14,407 nucleotides of DNA, taken from assembly GCA_029287305.1 (NCBI GenBank), contig JARFRJ010000219.1, positions 1 to 14,407 on the forward strand. Direction: 5' to 3'. A program made the translations under genes and the position numbers. A model generated the notes under the pieces. It had not been told where the DNA came from, ran no database searches, and saw only the letters and a list, made by a program, of their open reading frames with translations. Shown here piece by piece: positions 6,046 through 14,018 of the stretch. Numbering within the stretch: the first letter of the stretch is position 1; each line of letters starts with the position of its first letter. This stretch comes from Hyphomonas sp. (lineage in GTDB: Bacteria > Pseudomonadota > Alphaproteobacteria > Caulobacterales > Hyphomonadaceae).

Positions 6046-7635
6046 TTAGGCCCTATTGAGCGCAGAACGGATTAAATCTGCCGTTTCCTTGACCCCGTAA
6101 AGCGCGATGAAGCCGCCAAAGCGTGGGCCTTGGGATTGTCCGAACAAAACCTCATATAAAGCGCGAAACCAGTCGCGCAAATTTTCAAACTCATGCGCTT
6201 TACCAAGGGTGAAGGTTAGGGTTTGCAACGCTTCCGGGCTGATCTCTCCTTGATAGGCCAGAAGATGGTCCGCCAGATCAGCCAAGGCGGCGCGCTCTTT
6301 TACTGTCGGTGCGCGATAGACTTTCCTCGGTTTGATGAAATCCTCATAATAAGCAATCGCATAGCCGGCAAGCCTGTCCAGAAGCGGATGCGTCTCAGGG
6401 CTCGCTTCAGGCGCATAGCGGCTGATAAAGCCCCAAAGTTGGGGCCGGGTTTCGGCATTTGCGGCGCTGACAAGATTAAGCAAAAGCGCAAAGCTGACCG
6501 GCACATCGGCTTGCGGCGGGGCGCCATTATGGATATGCCAGACCGGATTTTCCAACCGCTTGTCCGCACTTTGATCTGGAAATTGAGCCAAAAAGGCAAG
6601 ATATTCCTCCACCGCTTTCGGGATGACATCAAAATAAAGCTTTTTGGCGGTGCGCGGTTTTTGAAACTGAAACAGCGACAGGCTTTCCGGCGGCGCATAT
6701 TTGAGCCAGTCTTCAACCGCTATGCCATTACCCTTGGATTTTGATATCTTCTCGCCATTCTCATCCAGAAACAGTTCATAGACATATTGCTGGGGCGGTC
6801 TTTGACCCAATATGGAGCAGATTTTGGAATAGATCGGCGCATTGTCCTGATGATCCTTGCCGAACATTTCAAAATCAACACCCAGCGCCGCCCAGCGCAT
6901 GCCAAAATCTGGTTTCCATTGCAGTTTCATATTTCGGCCACTGACCGCTAGGCTCACCTGCGTGCCATCTTCATCCTCAAAGCTGATCGTGCCCGCCTCA
7001 CGATCTATCTCACGCATCGGCACATAGAGAACCCGCCCTGTTGCCGGTGAGATCGGCAGGAAGGGCGAATAGGTCGCGCGGCGCTCCGGCCCGAGGGTCG
7101 GCAGCATCACATCCATAATTTTCTGATAGTTCTCCAGCACTTTGTTCAGCATCGGATCATATGTGCCATTTTGATAGAGCTCTGTGGCAGAGAAAAACTC
7201 ATACTCAAAGCCAAATTGATCCAAAAAGGCCATAAGCCGGGCATTCATATGGTGACCATAGCTGGCATGTGTGCCGAACGGATCAGGCACTTGGGTCAGC
7301 GGCTTTTGTAAATAGGGTTCCAAGCTTTCCGGGTTCGGCACGGTCGGCGGCACTTTACGCATGCCATCCATATCATCCGAGACGCAGATGAGGCGGGTGG
7401 CAATCTCGCCATTGGTCAGCGCGATAAAGGCCTGACGCACCATGGTCGTGCGGACCACCTCGCCAAATGTGCCAATATGCGGCAGGCCAGAGGGGCCATA
7501 GCCGGTTTCAAAGACGACCGGGCCAGTGCCGCCGCGCCCGGCCTTGGCCATTTGGGTGCGACGTTTCAAAATGGCGCGCGCCTGTTCAAATGGCCAGGCT
7601 TTGGCAGATTGGGCCAACTCGCTTAAGCTAGACAT
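6046..7635 (-). CDS. lysS: Lysine--tRNA ligase, class I
   Basis: This 529-residue enzyme attaches lysine to tRNA-Lys in the cytoplasm. It belongs to class I (Rossmann fold; also called lysK), unrelated to the class II LysRS of E. coli. The HIGH-type signature appears as [13 protein letters not shown] (47-59) and the KMSKS-type signature as ISKSKGNG (297-304). The GKDH element is at 259-262 and an alpha-helical anticodon-binding region fills the C-terminal 200 residues. The ATG at 7635 has a GGAG Shine-Dalgarno about seven bases upstream. Class I LysRS is common in alphaproteobacteria, so this supports the taxonomic placement and is not in itself unusual. The gene is divergent from the OYE-type reductase, with 125 bp between the starts. 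Confidence 0.97.
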   Translation of the reverse strand: MSSLSELAQSAKAWPFEQARAILKRRTQMAKAGRGGTGPVVFETGYGPSGLPHIGTFGEVVRTTMVRQAFIALTNGEIATRLICVSDDMDGMRKVPPTVPNPESLEPYLQKPLTQVPDPFGTHASYGHHMNARLMAFLDQFGFEYEFFSATELYQNGTYDPMLNKVLENYQKIMDVMLPTLGPERRATYSPFLPISPATGRVLYVPMREIDREAGTISFEDEDGTQVSLAVSGRNMKLQWKPDFGMRWAALGVDFEMFGKDHQDNAPIYSKICSILGQRPPQQYVYELFLDENGEKISKSKGNGIAVEDWLKYAPPESLSLFQFQKPRTAKKLYFDVIPKAVEEYLAFLAQFPDQSADKRLENPVWHIHNGAPPQADVPVSFALLLNLVSAANAETRPQLWGFISRYAPEASPETHPLLDRLAGYAIAYYEDFIKPRKVYRAPTVKERAALADLADHLLAYQGEISPEALQTLTFTLGKAHEFENLRDWFRALYEVLFGQSQGPRFGGFIALYGVKETADLIRSALNRA

Positions 7636-7691
7636 GACAGGGCTCCGTTCATTTTCCGTCAGGATATGGATTTCAGCTTTCAGGCTTTAGA

Positions 7692-7758
7692 CTTTCTCTT
7701 TAGAAAGATAAATGCCAAGATATGGGTTTAGAGAAATTCCAAGCAAAATAGAAAGATA
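7692..7758. promoter_or_regulatory. Dyad and 10-bp direct repeat in the lysS/OYE divergent region
   Basis: CTTTCT-CTTT-AGAAAG (7692-7707) is a perfect inverted repeat. TAGAAAGATA occurs at 7701-7710 and again at 7749-7758, just before the OYE start. The second copy may also serve as the ribosome binding site. The arrangement could be an operator, with one site at the promoter and one at the start codon. Confidence 0.35.
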
Positions 7759-7760
7759 TC

Positions 7761-8861
7761 ATGTCGCATAAATCAGCCCTTTTTGAACCTTTTTCCTGTC
7801 GCGGACTTGATCTGGCAAACCGGATTGTCATGGCTCCGATGACGCGCAGCTTCTCACCAGACGGTATACCCGGGGCAGATGTCGGCGACTATTATGCCCG
7901 GCGCGCCAGCGCAGATGTCGGCCTGATTATCTCTGAGGGCACAACCATTGCCCGGGGCAGCGCGGCCAATGATCCAAATGTACCGAAATTTCATGGGGAG
8001 GCCGCGCTTTCAGCCTGGCGCGATATTATCGGAAAAGTACATCAGGCGGGCGGCAAAATGGGGCCACAAATCTGGCATGTCGGCATGATGCGCAAGCCCG
8101 GCACAGGTCATGAGCCGGAAGCGATCTCTGACAGTCCATCCGGCAAGACCCATCATGGCAAGCAGATTTTACCTGAACCGAGCGAGAGCGAGATCGCCGA
8201 TATGGTCACCGCCTATGCTGAGGCGGCAGGCGATGCGGCTGCGCTTGGCTTTGACTGCGTTGAGATTCATGGCGCCCATGGTTATCTGATTGATCAGTTT
8301 TTCTGGCATGTGATGAATACGCGCGCAGACCGCTATGGCGGCACTCTGGCCGAACGGGCCCGCTTTGCTGGCGAGATTATCGCAGAATGCCGCAAGAAAA
8401 CTGGCCCGGACCTGCCCCTTATCTTTCGCTTTTCGCAATGGAAACAGCAGGATTTCAGTGTTCGTCTGGCGCAAACCCCGCAAGAGCTAGAGGCTTTCCT
8501 CGCCGTCCTAGTCGAGGCTGGGATTGATATTCTGCATTGCTCACAAAGGCGCTGGTGGGAAGCTGAGTTTGATGGCTCTGAGCTTAATCTTGCTGGCTGG
8601 GCCAAGAAGCTTACCGGATTGCCCACGATTACGGTTGGTTCTGTCGGCCTGTCTTCAGACTTTATCGGCGCGTTTCAGGGCGAGGGTTCAAAGACCCGGC
8701 CTATTGCTGATGTGATTGAGCGTCTGGATAAGGGCGAGTTTGACCTTATCGCGGTTGGCCGAGCGCTCTTGCAAGACCCTTTCTGGGCACAGAAAATCAA
8801 GGATGAGCGCTATGATGAGCTGGCCGCCTATGATGGGAATACATTAAAAACGTTGTATTAG
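7761..8861 (+). CDS. NADH:flavin oxidoreductase, Old Yellow Enzyme family
   Basis: This 366-residue FMN-dependent TIM-barrel enzyme reduces activated C=C bonds (enals, enones, nitro-olefins) with NAD(P)H in the cytoplasm. The flavin-site motif is RIVMAPMTRS (21-30), with Thr28 of the classical OYE type. Gln103 lies in GPQIW. The substrate-binding pair His170/His173 and the proton donor Tyr175 lie in EIHGAHGYLIDQF (168-180). Phosphate-binding elements are TVGSVGL (291-297) and VGRALLQDPFWA (332-343). NemA/PETN reductase has the same Thr plus His-His pattern. The physiological substrate is unknown. No TetR or MarR regulator of the kind often beside such genes is visible. uvrD starts 90 bases downstream on the same strand. 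Confidence 0.93.
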   Translation: MSHKSALFEPFSCRGLDLANRIVMAPMTRSFSPDGIPGADVGDYYARRASADVGLIISEGTTIARGSAANDPNVPKFHGEAALSAWRDIIGKVHQAGGKMGPQIWHVGMMRKPGTGHEPEAISDSPSGKTHHGKQILPEPSESEIADMVTAYAEAAGDAAALGFDCVEIHGAHGYLIDQFFWHVMNTRADRYGGTLAERARFAGEIIAECRKKTGPDLPLIFRFSQWKQQDFSVRLAQTPQELEAFLAVLVEAGIDILHCSQRRWWEAEFDGSELNLAGWAKKLTGLPTITVGSVGLSSDFIGAFQGEGSKTRPIADVIERLDKGEFDLIAVGRALLQDPFWAQKIKDERYDELAAYDGNTLKTLY

Positions 8862-8951
8862 GCATGAGGCGGTAAGGTCAATTTAGGCCTTTATGCTGGT
8901 TCAGCCCTGCCAAGGCTGACAAAGCGCCCGGCTTGGCCTTATAGTGCAGGA

Positions 8952-11282
8952 ATGACGAATCAGACCCTTTCGATAAGCCAGATGGCCGCCGCGCAGCGCG
9001 CGGCCCACAGCCCTGAGGCCGATTATTTTACCGGACTTAACCCCGAACAACGCCGTGCCGTCGAAACCTTGGACGGTCCTTTGCTTGTTCTGGCCGGGGC
9101 AGGAACAGGCAAAACCCGTGTCCTGACGACGCGGCTGGCGCATATTATCGCGACCGGCAAAGCTTGGCCCTCACAAACCCTGACGGTCACCTTTACCAAT
9201 AAAGCGGCCCGTGAAATGCGCGCCCGTGCCTTGGATTTAATGGGTGCGCCAGGTGAGCAATTGCGCTGGCTGGGCACATTTCACTCCATATCCAATCAGA
9301 TATTGCGCCAGCATGCAGAATTAATCGGCCTGAAGCCGAGCTTCACCATTCTGGACACAGAGGATCAAATCCGGCTGTGCAAACAGATTATTGAAAGCGA
9401 GGGGATAGACGCCAAACGCTGGCCGCCGCGTCTTCTGGCAAGCCTGATTGATGGCTGGAAAAATCGCGCCCTTGGGCCAGGTAAAGTCCCCTCCGAAGAC
9501 GCGCACCAATTTGCCGATGGCAAAGGCATTCGCTGTTATGAGATTTATCAAAACCGCCTGAAAATCCTCAATGCGTGTGATTTTGGCGACTTGCTGATGC
9601 ATAATATCACCCTGTTTCAGGAACATAGCACATTGCTGGCGCACTATCAGGCCAAGTTTAAATATATTCTGGTCGATGAGTATCAAGATACCAATGTCGC
9701 CCAATATCTCTGGTTGCGCCTGCTCGCGCAGGCCTCCGGCAATATTTGCTGTGTCGGGGATGATGATCAGTCCATCTATGGCTGGCGCGGCGCGGAAGTG
9801 GACAATATTCTGCGCTTTGATAAGGATTTTCCGGGCGCAGAAATTGTCCGCCTAGAGCGCAATTATCGCTCTACAGAGCCGATATTGGCCGCCGCCAGCG
9901 CTGTCATTGCGCATAATCAGGATCGATTGGGCAAGACCTTGCATGTCGGTGAGGCAAGCAAGCTGGACCCGGATGCAGAAAAGGTCAAAGTGCGCGGGCT
10001 TTGGGATGGGGAAGGCGAAGCGCGCCTGATCGGGGATGATATTGAAAGCTGGCGCGCCAAGGGCCGGCCCTATTCAGAATGCGCCATATTGGTGCGCGCC
10101 TCCTGGCAGATGCGCCTGTTTGAAGAACGCCTCATCCTGCTCGGCATTCCCTATCGCGTGATCGGGGGCCCGCGCTTTTTCGAACGTGCTGAGATACGTG
10201 ATGCGCTGGCTTATTTACGCCTCGTCCACCAAAGTGATGATGATCTGGCCTTTGAGCGGATTGTCAATCAGCCCAAGCGCGGTATTGGCCAGACCTCTGT
10301 GCAGAAACTCTATCGCTTTGCCCGCGATCAGGGCCGATCGCTCATGGCGAGCCTGCCGGATATGCTGCAGACCGATGAGATTAAAGGCGGCGCAAAACGG
10401 GCTCTGCGCCTCTTTGCTGGCCAAATTACAGGCTGGCAGGACCGCCTCAAGCAAGACGTCTCCCATATCGATCTGGCAGAGATGATCCTCGATGAGAGCG
10501 GCTATACCGATATGCTGCAGCGCGATCGCAGCCCACAAGCCCATACGCGGCTAGATAATCTCAAAGAACTGATCCGGGCAATGGGGGAATTTGGCTCCCT
10601 GCCAGCCTTTCTGGAACATGTGCAATTGGTCATGGATGCAACAAGTGGCGAGCAAGGTGAGGATCAGGTGCAAATCCTGACCCTGCATGGTGCCAAAGGG
10701 CTGGAATGGCCGCTTGTCTTCCTGCCCGGCTGGGAGGAGGAGGTCTTTCCCTCGCGCCGCAGCCTTGATGAGAGTGGCCTGAAGGGGCTGGAAGAAGAAA
10801 GACGGCTGGCCTATGTCGGCATTACGCGCGCGCGCGAGGCCTGCTATATCTCTTTTGTCGCCAATCGGCAGATTTATGGACGCTGGCAATCGGTCATGCC
10901 GAGCCGCTTTGTCGATGAATTGCCGCCCGAACATGTCGAGGCGATCTCAGAAACCGGCTATGCCAGCCAACCGGGCGGGTCAGGCGGATTTACAGGTAAT
11001 CTGGAAGCCCTCGGCGCCCGCTCTACCTATGACAGCCCGGGATGGAAACGTTTGCAGACCCATGCACGCTCTGAAAATATCAAATCCACATTCGGGGTCA
11101 AAGAGACCGCCGAGCTCTTTACCAGCAGCGCAAGTGCGAGCGGATTTACCCTTGGTGAACGCGTCTTTCATGACAAATTTGGCTATGGACGGGTGATAGG
11201 CGCAGAAGGGGTCAAACTGACGGTCGACTTTGAAAAAAGCTCTACCAAAAAAGTCATTGCAACCTTTTTAAAACAGGCCTGA
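8952..11282 (+). CDS. uvrD: UvrD/PcrA-type superfamily 1 DNA helicase
   Basis: This 776-residue 3'-5' DNA helicase translocates on single-stranded DNA for excision and mismatch repair. The SF1A motifs in order are: Walker A GAGTGKT (49-55), motif Ia TFTNKAAREM (80-89), Walker B VDEYQDTN (241-248), motif III GDDDQSIYGWRGA (269-281), motif IV NYRST (304-308), motif V TLHGAKGLEW (577-586) and motif VI RRLAYVGITRA (617-627). The last 45 residues (LGERVFHDKFGYGRVIGAEG and on) form the Tudor-like domain that contacts RNA polymerase in PcrA/UvrD, so the protein is complete. The ATG at 8952 has AGGA only one base upstream. Met11 is an alternative start but has no better site. Confidence 0.95.
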   Translation: MTNQTLSISQMAAAQRAAHSPEADYFTGLNPEQRRAVETLDGPLLVLAGAGTGKTRVLTTRLAHIIATGKAWPSQTLTVTFTNKAAREMRARALDLMGAPGEQLRWLGTFHSISNQILRQHAELIGLKPSFTILDTEDQIRLCKQIIESEGIDAKRWPPRLLASLIDGWKNRALGPGKVPSEDAHQFADGKGIRCYEIYQNRLKILNACDFGDLLMHNITLFQEHSTLLAHYQAKFKYILVDEYQDTNVAQYLWLRLLAQASGNICCVGDDDQSIYGWRGAEVDNILRFDKDFPGAEIVRLERNYRSTEPILAAASAVIAHNQDRLGKTLHVGEASKLDPDAEKVKVRGLWDGEGEARLIGDDIESWRAKGRPYSECAILVRASWQMRLFEERLILLGIPYRVIGGPRFFERAEIRDALAYLRLVHQSDDDLAFERIVNQPKRGIGQTSVQKLYRFARDQGRSLMASLPDMLQTDEIKGGAKRALRLFAGQITGWQDRLKQDVSHIDLAEMILDESGYTDMLQRDRSPQAHTRLDNLKELIRAMGEFGSLPAFLEHVQLVMDATSGEQGEDQVQILTLHGAKGLEWPLVFLPGWEEEVFPSRRSLDESGLKGLEEERRLAYVGITRAREACYISFVANRQIYGRWQSVMPSRFVDELPPEHVEAISETGYASQPGGSGGFTGNLEALGARSTYDSPGWKRLQTHARSENIKSTFGVKETAELFTSSASASGFTLGERVFHDKFGYGRVIGAEGVKLTVDFEKSSTKKVIATFLKQA

Positions 11283-11341
11283 TCGGTAAGAATGGGGACG
11301 GCTATGGATTATAAGTGTCTTGCCCCTGATAAAAATAAAAC

Positions 11342-11347
11342 GGGGAG
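11342..11347 (+). promoter_or_regulatory. Strong Shine-Dalgarno of the transporter-pxp operon
   Basis: GGGGAG lies six bases before the ATG at 11354. It is the only strong independent ribosome binding site ahead of the four overlapping genes, apart from GGGGG before pxpB. Confidence 0.6.
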
Positions 11348-11353
11348 ATAGAG

Positions 11354-12568
11354 ATGCGACCTCCCATGGGCCCGGGTATTCTGATTGCCGCAGCTTTTGT
11401 CGGCCCTGGAACGGTAACCACCTGTATTCTGGCGGGCGCAAATTATGGCTTCGCCCTGATCTGGGTTCTGATATTTGCCATTTTTGCGACGATTATCCTG
11501 CAAGGCATGGCGGTGCGTCTTGGCCTTGCCGGACATATGGGGCTTGGCACTGCCCTCCTCAAAAGCACACAAAACCCTTCCCTGAAATGGATCAGCGCCG
11601 GACTTATTCTGGGCAGTCTAGTGATTGGCAATGCAGCTTATGAGGCTGGAAATATCACGGGCGGCGCTATGGGGCTTGATGCGCTTTTCACACATCCGAA
11701 TACATATGTGATCCGCTATCTCTATCCCAGCCTGATCGGCCTGATCGCCGGACTGGTCCTGTTTCATGGTCGCTATAAAATCCTGCAATCGATTTTGGTC
11801 TCCCTAGCCCTGATTATGAGCGCCTGCTTTCTGATCAGCCTTGTTTTGGCCCGTCCGGATTTCAGCCAAATGATCACAGGGCTGAAACCAAGCCTTCCAG
11901 AGGGCGCTTTGCTGCCTATTATTGCTCTGATTGGCACCACAATCGTGCCGTATAATCTTTTCCTGCACAGCCGGGCTGTCCAAGAGCATTGGAAGCGGGG
12001 CCGCGCGGATATCCCACACGCCTTGCGTGACAGCGCCGTTTCGATAAGCCTTGGCGGTCTTGTCTCTATTCTCATCCTCGCCACTGCCGCAACGACGCTA
12101 TTTGGCAGTGCGATCGAGGTCAGTAATGGCCGGGATATGGCTTTAGCGATTGAACCGGCCGCCGGCCCATTGGCGCGCTATTTCATCGGCCTTGGACTAT
12201 TTGCCGCCGGGCTCACCTCAGCGATCACAGCACCGATGGCAACGGCCTATGTTGTGACAGAAATTTTTCCCCAATGGGGCCAAAAGCGACATGCCTTTCG
12301 CAGCATCGCTTTAAGTATTCTGGCGGTCGGCTTGGCAATCTCTCTTATCGGCATTGCCCCAATCCAAATCATCTTATTTGCACAAATGGTCAATGGTCTG
12401 CTCTTGCCGATTATCGCCCTATTTTTGCTGATCATGATGAACCGGACGGCGCTTCTTGGCCGCGCCGTCAATACGCTCAGCGCGAATATTCTTGGGAGCC
12501 TCGCTGTCGGGGTGACATTCTTGCTGGGCCTGCGTCTGATTTTGCGGACTTTCGGTCTCTGGCCATGA
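11354..12568 (+). CDS. NRAMP-fold transporter lacking the metal-binding motifs, 5-oxoprolinase-linked
   Basis: This 404-residue inner-membrane protein has about 11 hydrophobic segments and starts almost directly at TM1. The NRAMP/SLC11 pattern is clear: GPGILIAAAFVGPGTVTT in TM1 (6-23), an aromatic/amide TM3 region (NAAYEAGNITGGAMG, 93-107) and VPYNLFLHSRAV in TM6 (198-209), close to the NRAMP consensus MPHNLYLHS. The ligands differ. The usual TM1 DPGN reads G17-P18-G19-T20 and the TM6 MPH reads V198-P199-Y200. True Mn/Fe transporters use that Asp, Asn and Met to hold the ion, so ordinary metal transport is unlikely. The gene heads an operon and its stop overlaps pxpA by four bases (ATGA). 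Bacillus subtilis has an NRAMP-like ycsG next to ycsF (pxpA), which suggests a conserved partnership. Uptake of 5-oxoproline or a related compound is my inference. Confidence 0.88.
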   Translation: MRPPMGPGILIAAAFVGPGTVTTCILAGANYGFALIWVLIFAIFATIILQGMAVRLGLAGHMGLGTALLKSTQNPSLKWISAGLILGSLVIGNAAYEAGNITGGAMGLDALFTHPNTYVIRYLYPSLIGLIAGLVLFHGRYKILQSILVSLALIMSACFLISLVLARPDFSQMITGLKPSLPEGALLPIIALIGTTIVPYNLFLHSRAVQEHWKRGRADIPHALRDSAVSISLGGLVSILILATAATTLFGSAIEVSNGRDMALAIEPAAGPLARYFIGLGLFAAGLTSAITAPMATAYVVTEIFPQWGQKRHAFRSIALSILAVGLAISLIGIAPIQIILFAQMVNGLLLPIIALFLLIMMNRTALLGRAVNTLSANILGSLAVGVTFLLGLRLILRTFGLWP

Positions 12569-13338
12569 GACAAGAAGTGGATTTAAATGCTGATTTGGGC
12601 GAGCTAGCAGGGCCCGCCGGGCGCGCGTCAGACCGGGCAATCCTTAAATATGTCACAAGCTGCGCGATTGCCTGCGGCGGCCATGCCGGGGATGCTGACA
12701 GCATGTACGCCACACTCAAAGCCGCGCGGGATGAAGGCGTTCGCATCGGCGCCCATCCTTCTTATCCGGATAAGGCTGGCTTTGGGCGCCGTCCCCTCAC
12801 CCTCTCGCCCGATACACTTCTGGAAAGCCTTAAAGATCAATTGATGACTTTCAAACACATCGCTGAGACGCTTGGGGCAAAAGTCTTCCATGTCAAACCG
12901 CATGGAGCCCTCTATCATCAGGCAGCCCGATCAGAACAGATCGCGGAGTGCCTGTTAGAGGCGGCGCGTCATGTCTATGGCAAGAGGATAGCGCTGATTG
13001 GCCTCGCGGATACGTGCCTAGAAAATTTGACCTTAAAGGCCGGGCTTTCCTTCTATTGCGAGGGCTTTATTGACCGCGCCTATCAAAGCGATGGCCGCCT
13101 CGTCGCGCGCGATCAACCCGGTGCCGAGCTTAGTTTGAGAGCCGCGCAAATAGCCCAAGCCTTGCAGATTGTACAGGACCATCAGGTGACCACGCTTGAC
13201 GGCAAGATCATCCCTATAAGGATTGATACGCTCTGTCTGCATGGCGATCATGCCGGCGCAGCCGAGCTGGTAAGAGAGATAGGCAATGCCTTCCGCGCAC
13301 AGGAGATCACGCTTCGCCCGCTTGGGGGCAATAGGTGA
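12565..13338 (+). CDS. pxpA: 5-oxoprolinase subunit A (LamB/YcsF family)
   Basis: This 257-residue cytoplasmic subunit of PxpABC hydrolyses 5-oxo-L-proline to glutamate at the cost of ATP. The start is the ATG at 12565, overlapping the transporter's stop as ATGA. It gives the canonical N-terminus VDLNADLGE (5-13). The frame is open back to 12274, but that part lies inside the transporter gene and has no family similarity. Conserved blocks are ACGGHAGD (36-43, usually ACGFHAGD), GAHPSYPD (62-69), HVKPHGALYHQ (109-119), the EGFIDRAYQSDG region (166-177) and CLHGD (224-228). The His and Asp residues of these blocks line the active site in the family. Length matches the usual 245-255 residues. 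The absence of a separate Shine-Dalgarno suggests translation coupled to the transporter. Confidence 0.95.
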   Translation: MRQEVDLNADLGELAGPAGRASDRAILKYVTSCAIACGGHAGDADSMYATLKAARDEGVRIGAHPSYPDKAGFGRRPLTLSPDTLLESLKDQLMTFKHIAETLGAKVFHVKPHGALYHQAARSEQIAECLLEAARHVYGKRIALIGLADTCLENLTLKAGLSFYCEGFIDRAYQSDGRLVARDQPGAELSLRAAQIAQALQIVQDHQVTTLDGKIIPIRIDTLCLHGDHAGAAELVREIGNAFRAQEITLRPLGGNR

Positions 13339-14018
13339 AGATAACCGGCCTTCAATTTACAGGCGATGATGTGCTGACCCTCGCCATGCCAGACAGACAG
13401 GCCCGCTATAGAGCCCTGAACACGCTTTTAAGAAGCGGCACCTGGCGCGAGGTGGTTGCCGGAAAGACCGTCTTGAGCGTTCAATTTGATCCCCTGCGCT
13501 TTGCCTCTCTTGAAGCTGTCAAAACATGTCTCTGGCAAGAGTTGAATACCCCCTATGAGCTTGATCAGAGCTCGGCAAATGAGATTGAAATTCCAATCTG
13601 TTGTGACCTAGACCTTGCCCCCGACCTTGCGTTCATCTCGGACAAGCTGGGCCTAAGCCCGCACGCGGTGATTGAAAAACATATCGCCACATCCTATCAG
13701 GTGGACCTGATCGGTTTTACGCCCGGCTTTGCCTATTTGGAAGGTGCTGGCTGGGCCTCGGACGTGCCGCGTCTGACACGGCCAAGGCAAAGCGTTCCAG
13801 CCGGTTCGGTCGGGCTCGCTGCGGGGCAATGCGGGCTCTATGCCTTAGAAGGTCCGGGCGGGTGGCCTTTAATTGGCCGCACACCGCGTCGCCTATTTAA
13901 TCCGCAAGATCAAAACCCTTTTCAGCTTCACCTCGGCCAAAGCGTGCGCTTTCGCCTCATAACACGCGATGACTATCGTATCGCTAAGGCCAATACCAAG
14001 GCTAAGGCCAAACCGTGA
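13335..14018 (+). CDS. pxpB: 5-oxoprolinase subunit B (KipI/allophanate hydrolase subunit 1 family)
   Basis: This 227-residue protein forms the carboxyltransferase-like part of 5-oxoprolinase together with PxpC. The start is GTG at 13335, overlapping the pxpA stop as GTGA, with GGGGG (13324-13328) six bases upstream. Family motifs: GFTPGFAYLEGAGW (127-140), PRLTRPRQSVPAGSVGLA (145-162), GPGGWPLIGRTP (173-184). The family name KipI comes from the B. subtilis kinase inhibitor annotation, but next to pxpA and pxpC the 5-oxoprolinase role is much more likely. The extreme C-terminus (ANTKAKAKP) is encoded by a short direct repeat and looks like a lineage-specific tail. Confidence 0.94.
   Translation: MKITGLQFTGDDVLTLAMPDRQARYRALNTLLRSGTWREVVAGKTVLSVQFDPLRFASLEAVKTCLWQELNTPYELDQSSANEIEIPICCDLDLAPDLAFISDKLGLSPHAVIEKHIATSYQVDLIGFTPGFAYLEGAGWASDVPRLTRPRQSVPAGSVGLAAGQCGLYALEGPGGWPLIGRTPRRLFNPQDQNPFQLHLGQSVRFRLITRDDYRIAKANTKAKAKP
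13983..14011 (+). repeat. 11-bp direct repeat encoding the PxpB tail
   Basis: GCTAAGGCCAA occurs at 13983-13993 and 14001-14011, inside the last codons of pxpB. It gives the Ala/Lys-rich end and may reflect a small local duplication. Confidence 0.6.

Noticed and set aside
8901..8937. TCAGCC/GGCTGA and GCCAAG/CTTGGC inverted repeats between the OYE gene and uvrD
   Set aside because: The two stems exclude each other and neither is followed by a T-run, so I do not call a terminator or attenuator.
8952..11282. uvrD as part of the transporter-pxp operon
   Set aside because: A 71-base gap with its own strong ribosome binding site separates them, and there is no functional link. Shared transcription cannot be excluded but is not supported.
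12274..12564. N-terminal extension of pxpA (open frame from 12274)
   Set aside because: It lies wholly inside the transporter gene in another frame, has no LamB/YcsF similarity, and the canonical N-terminus begins right after the ATG at 12565.
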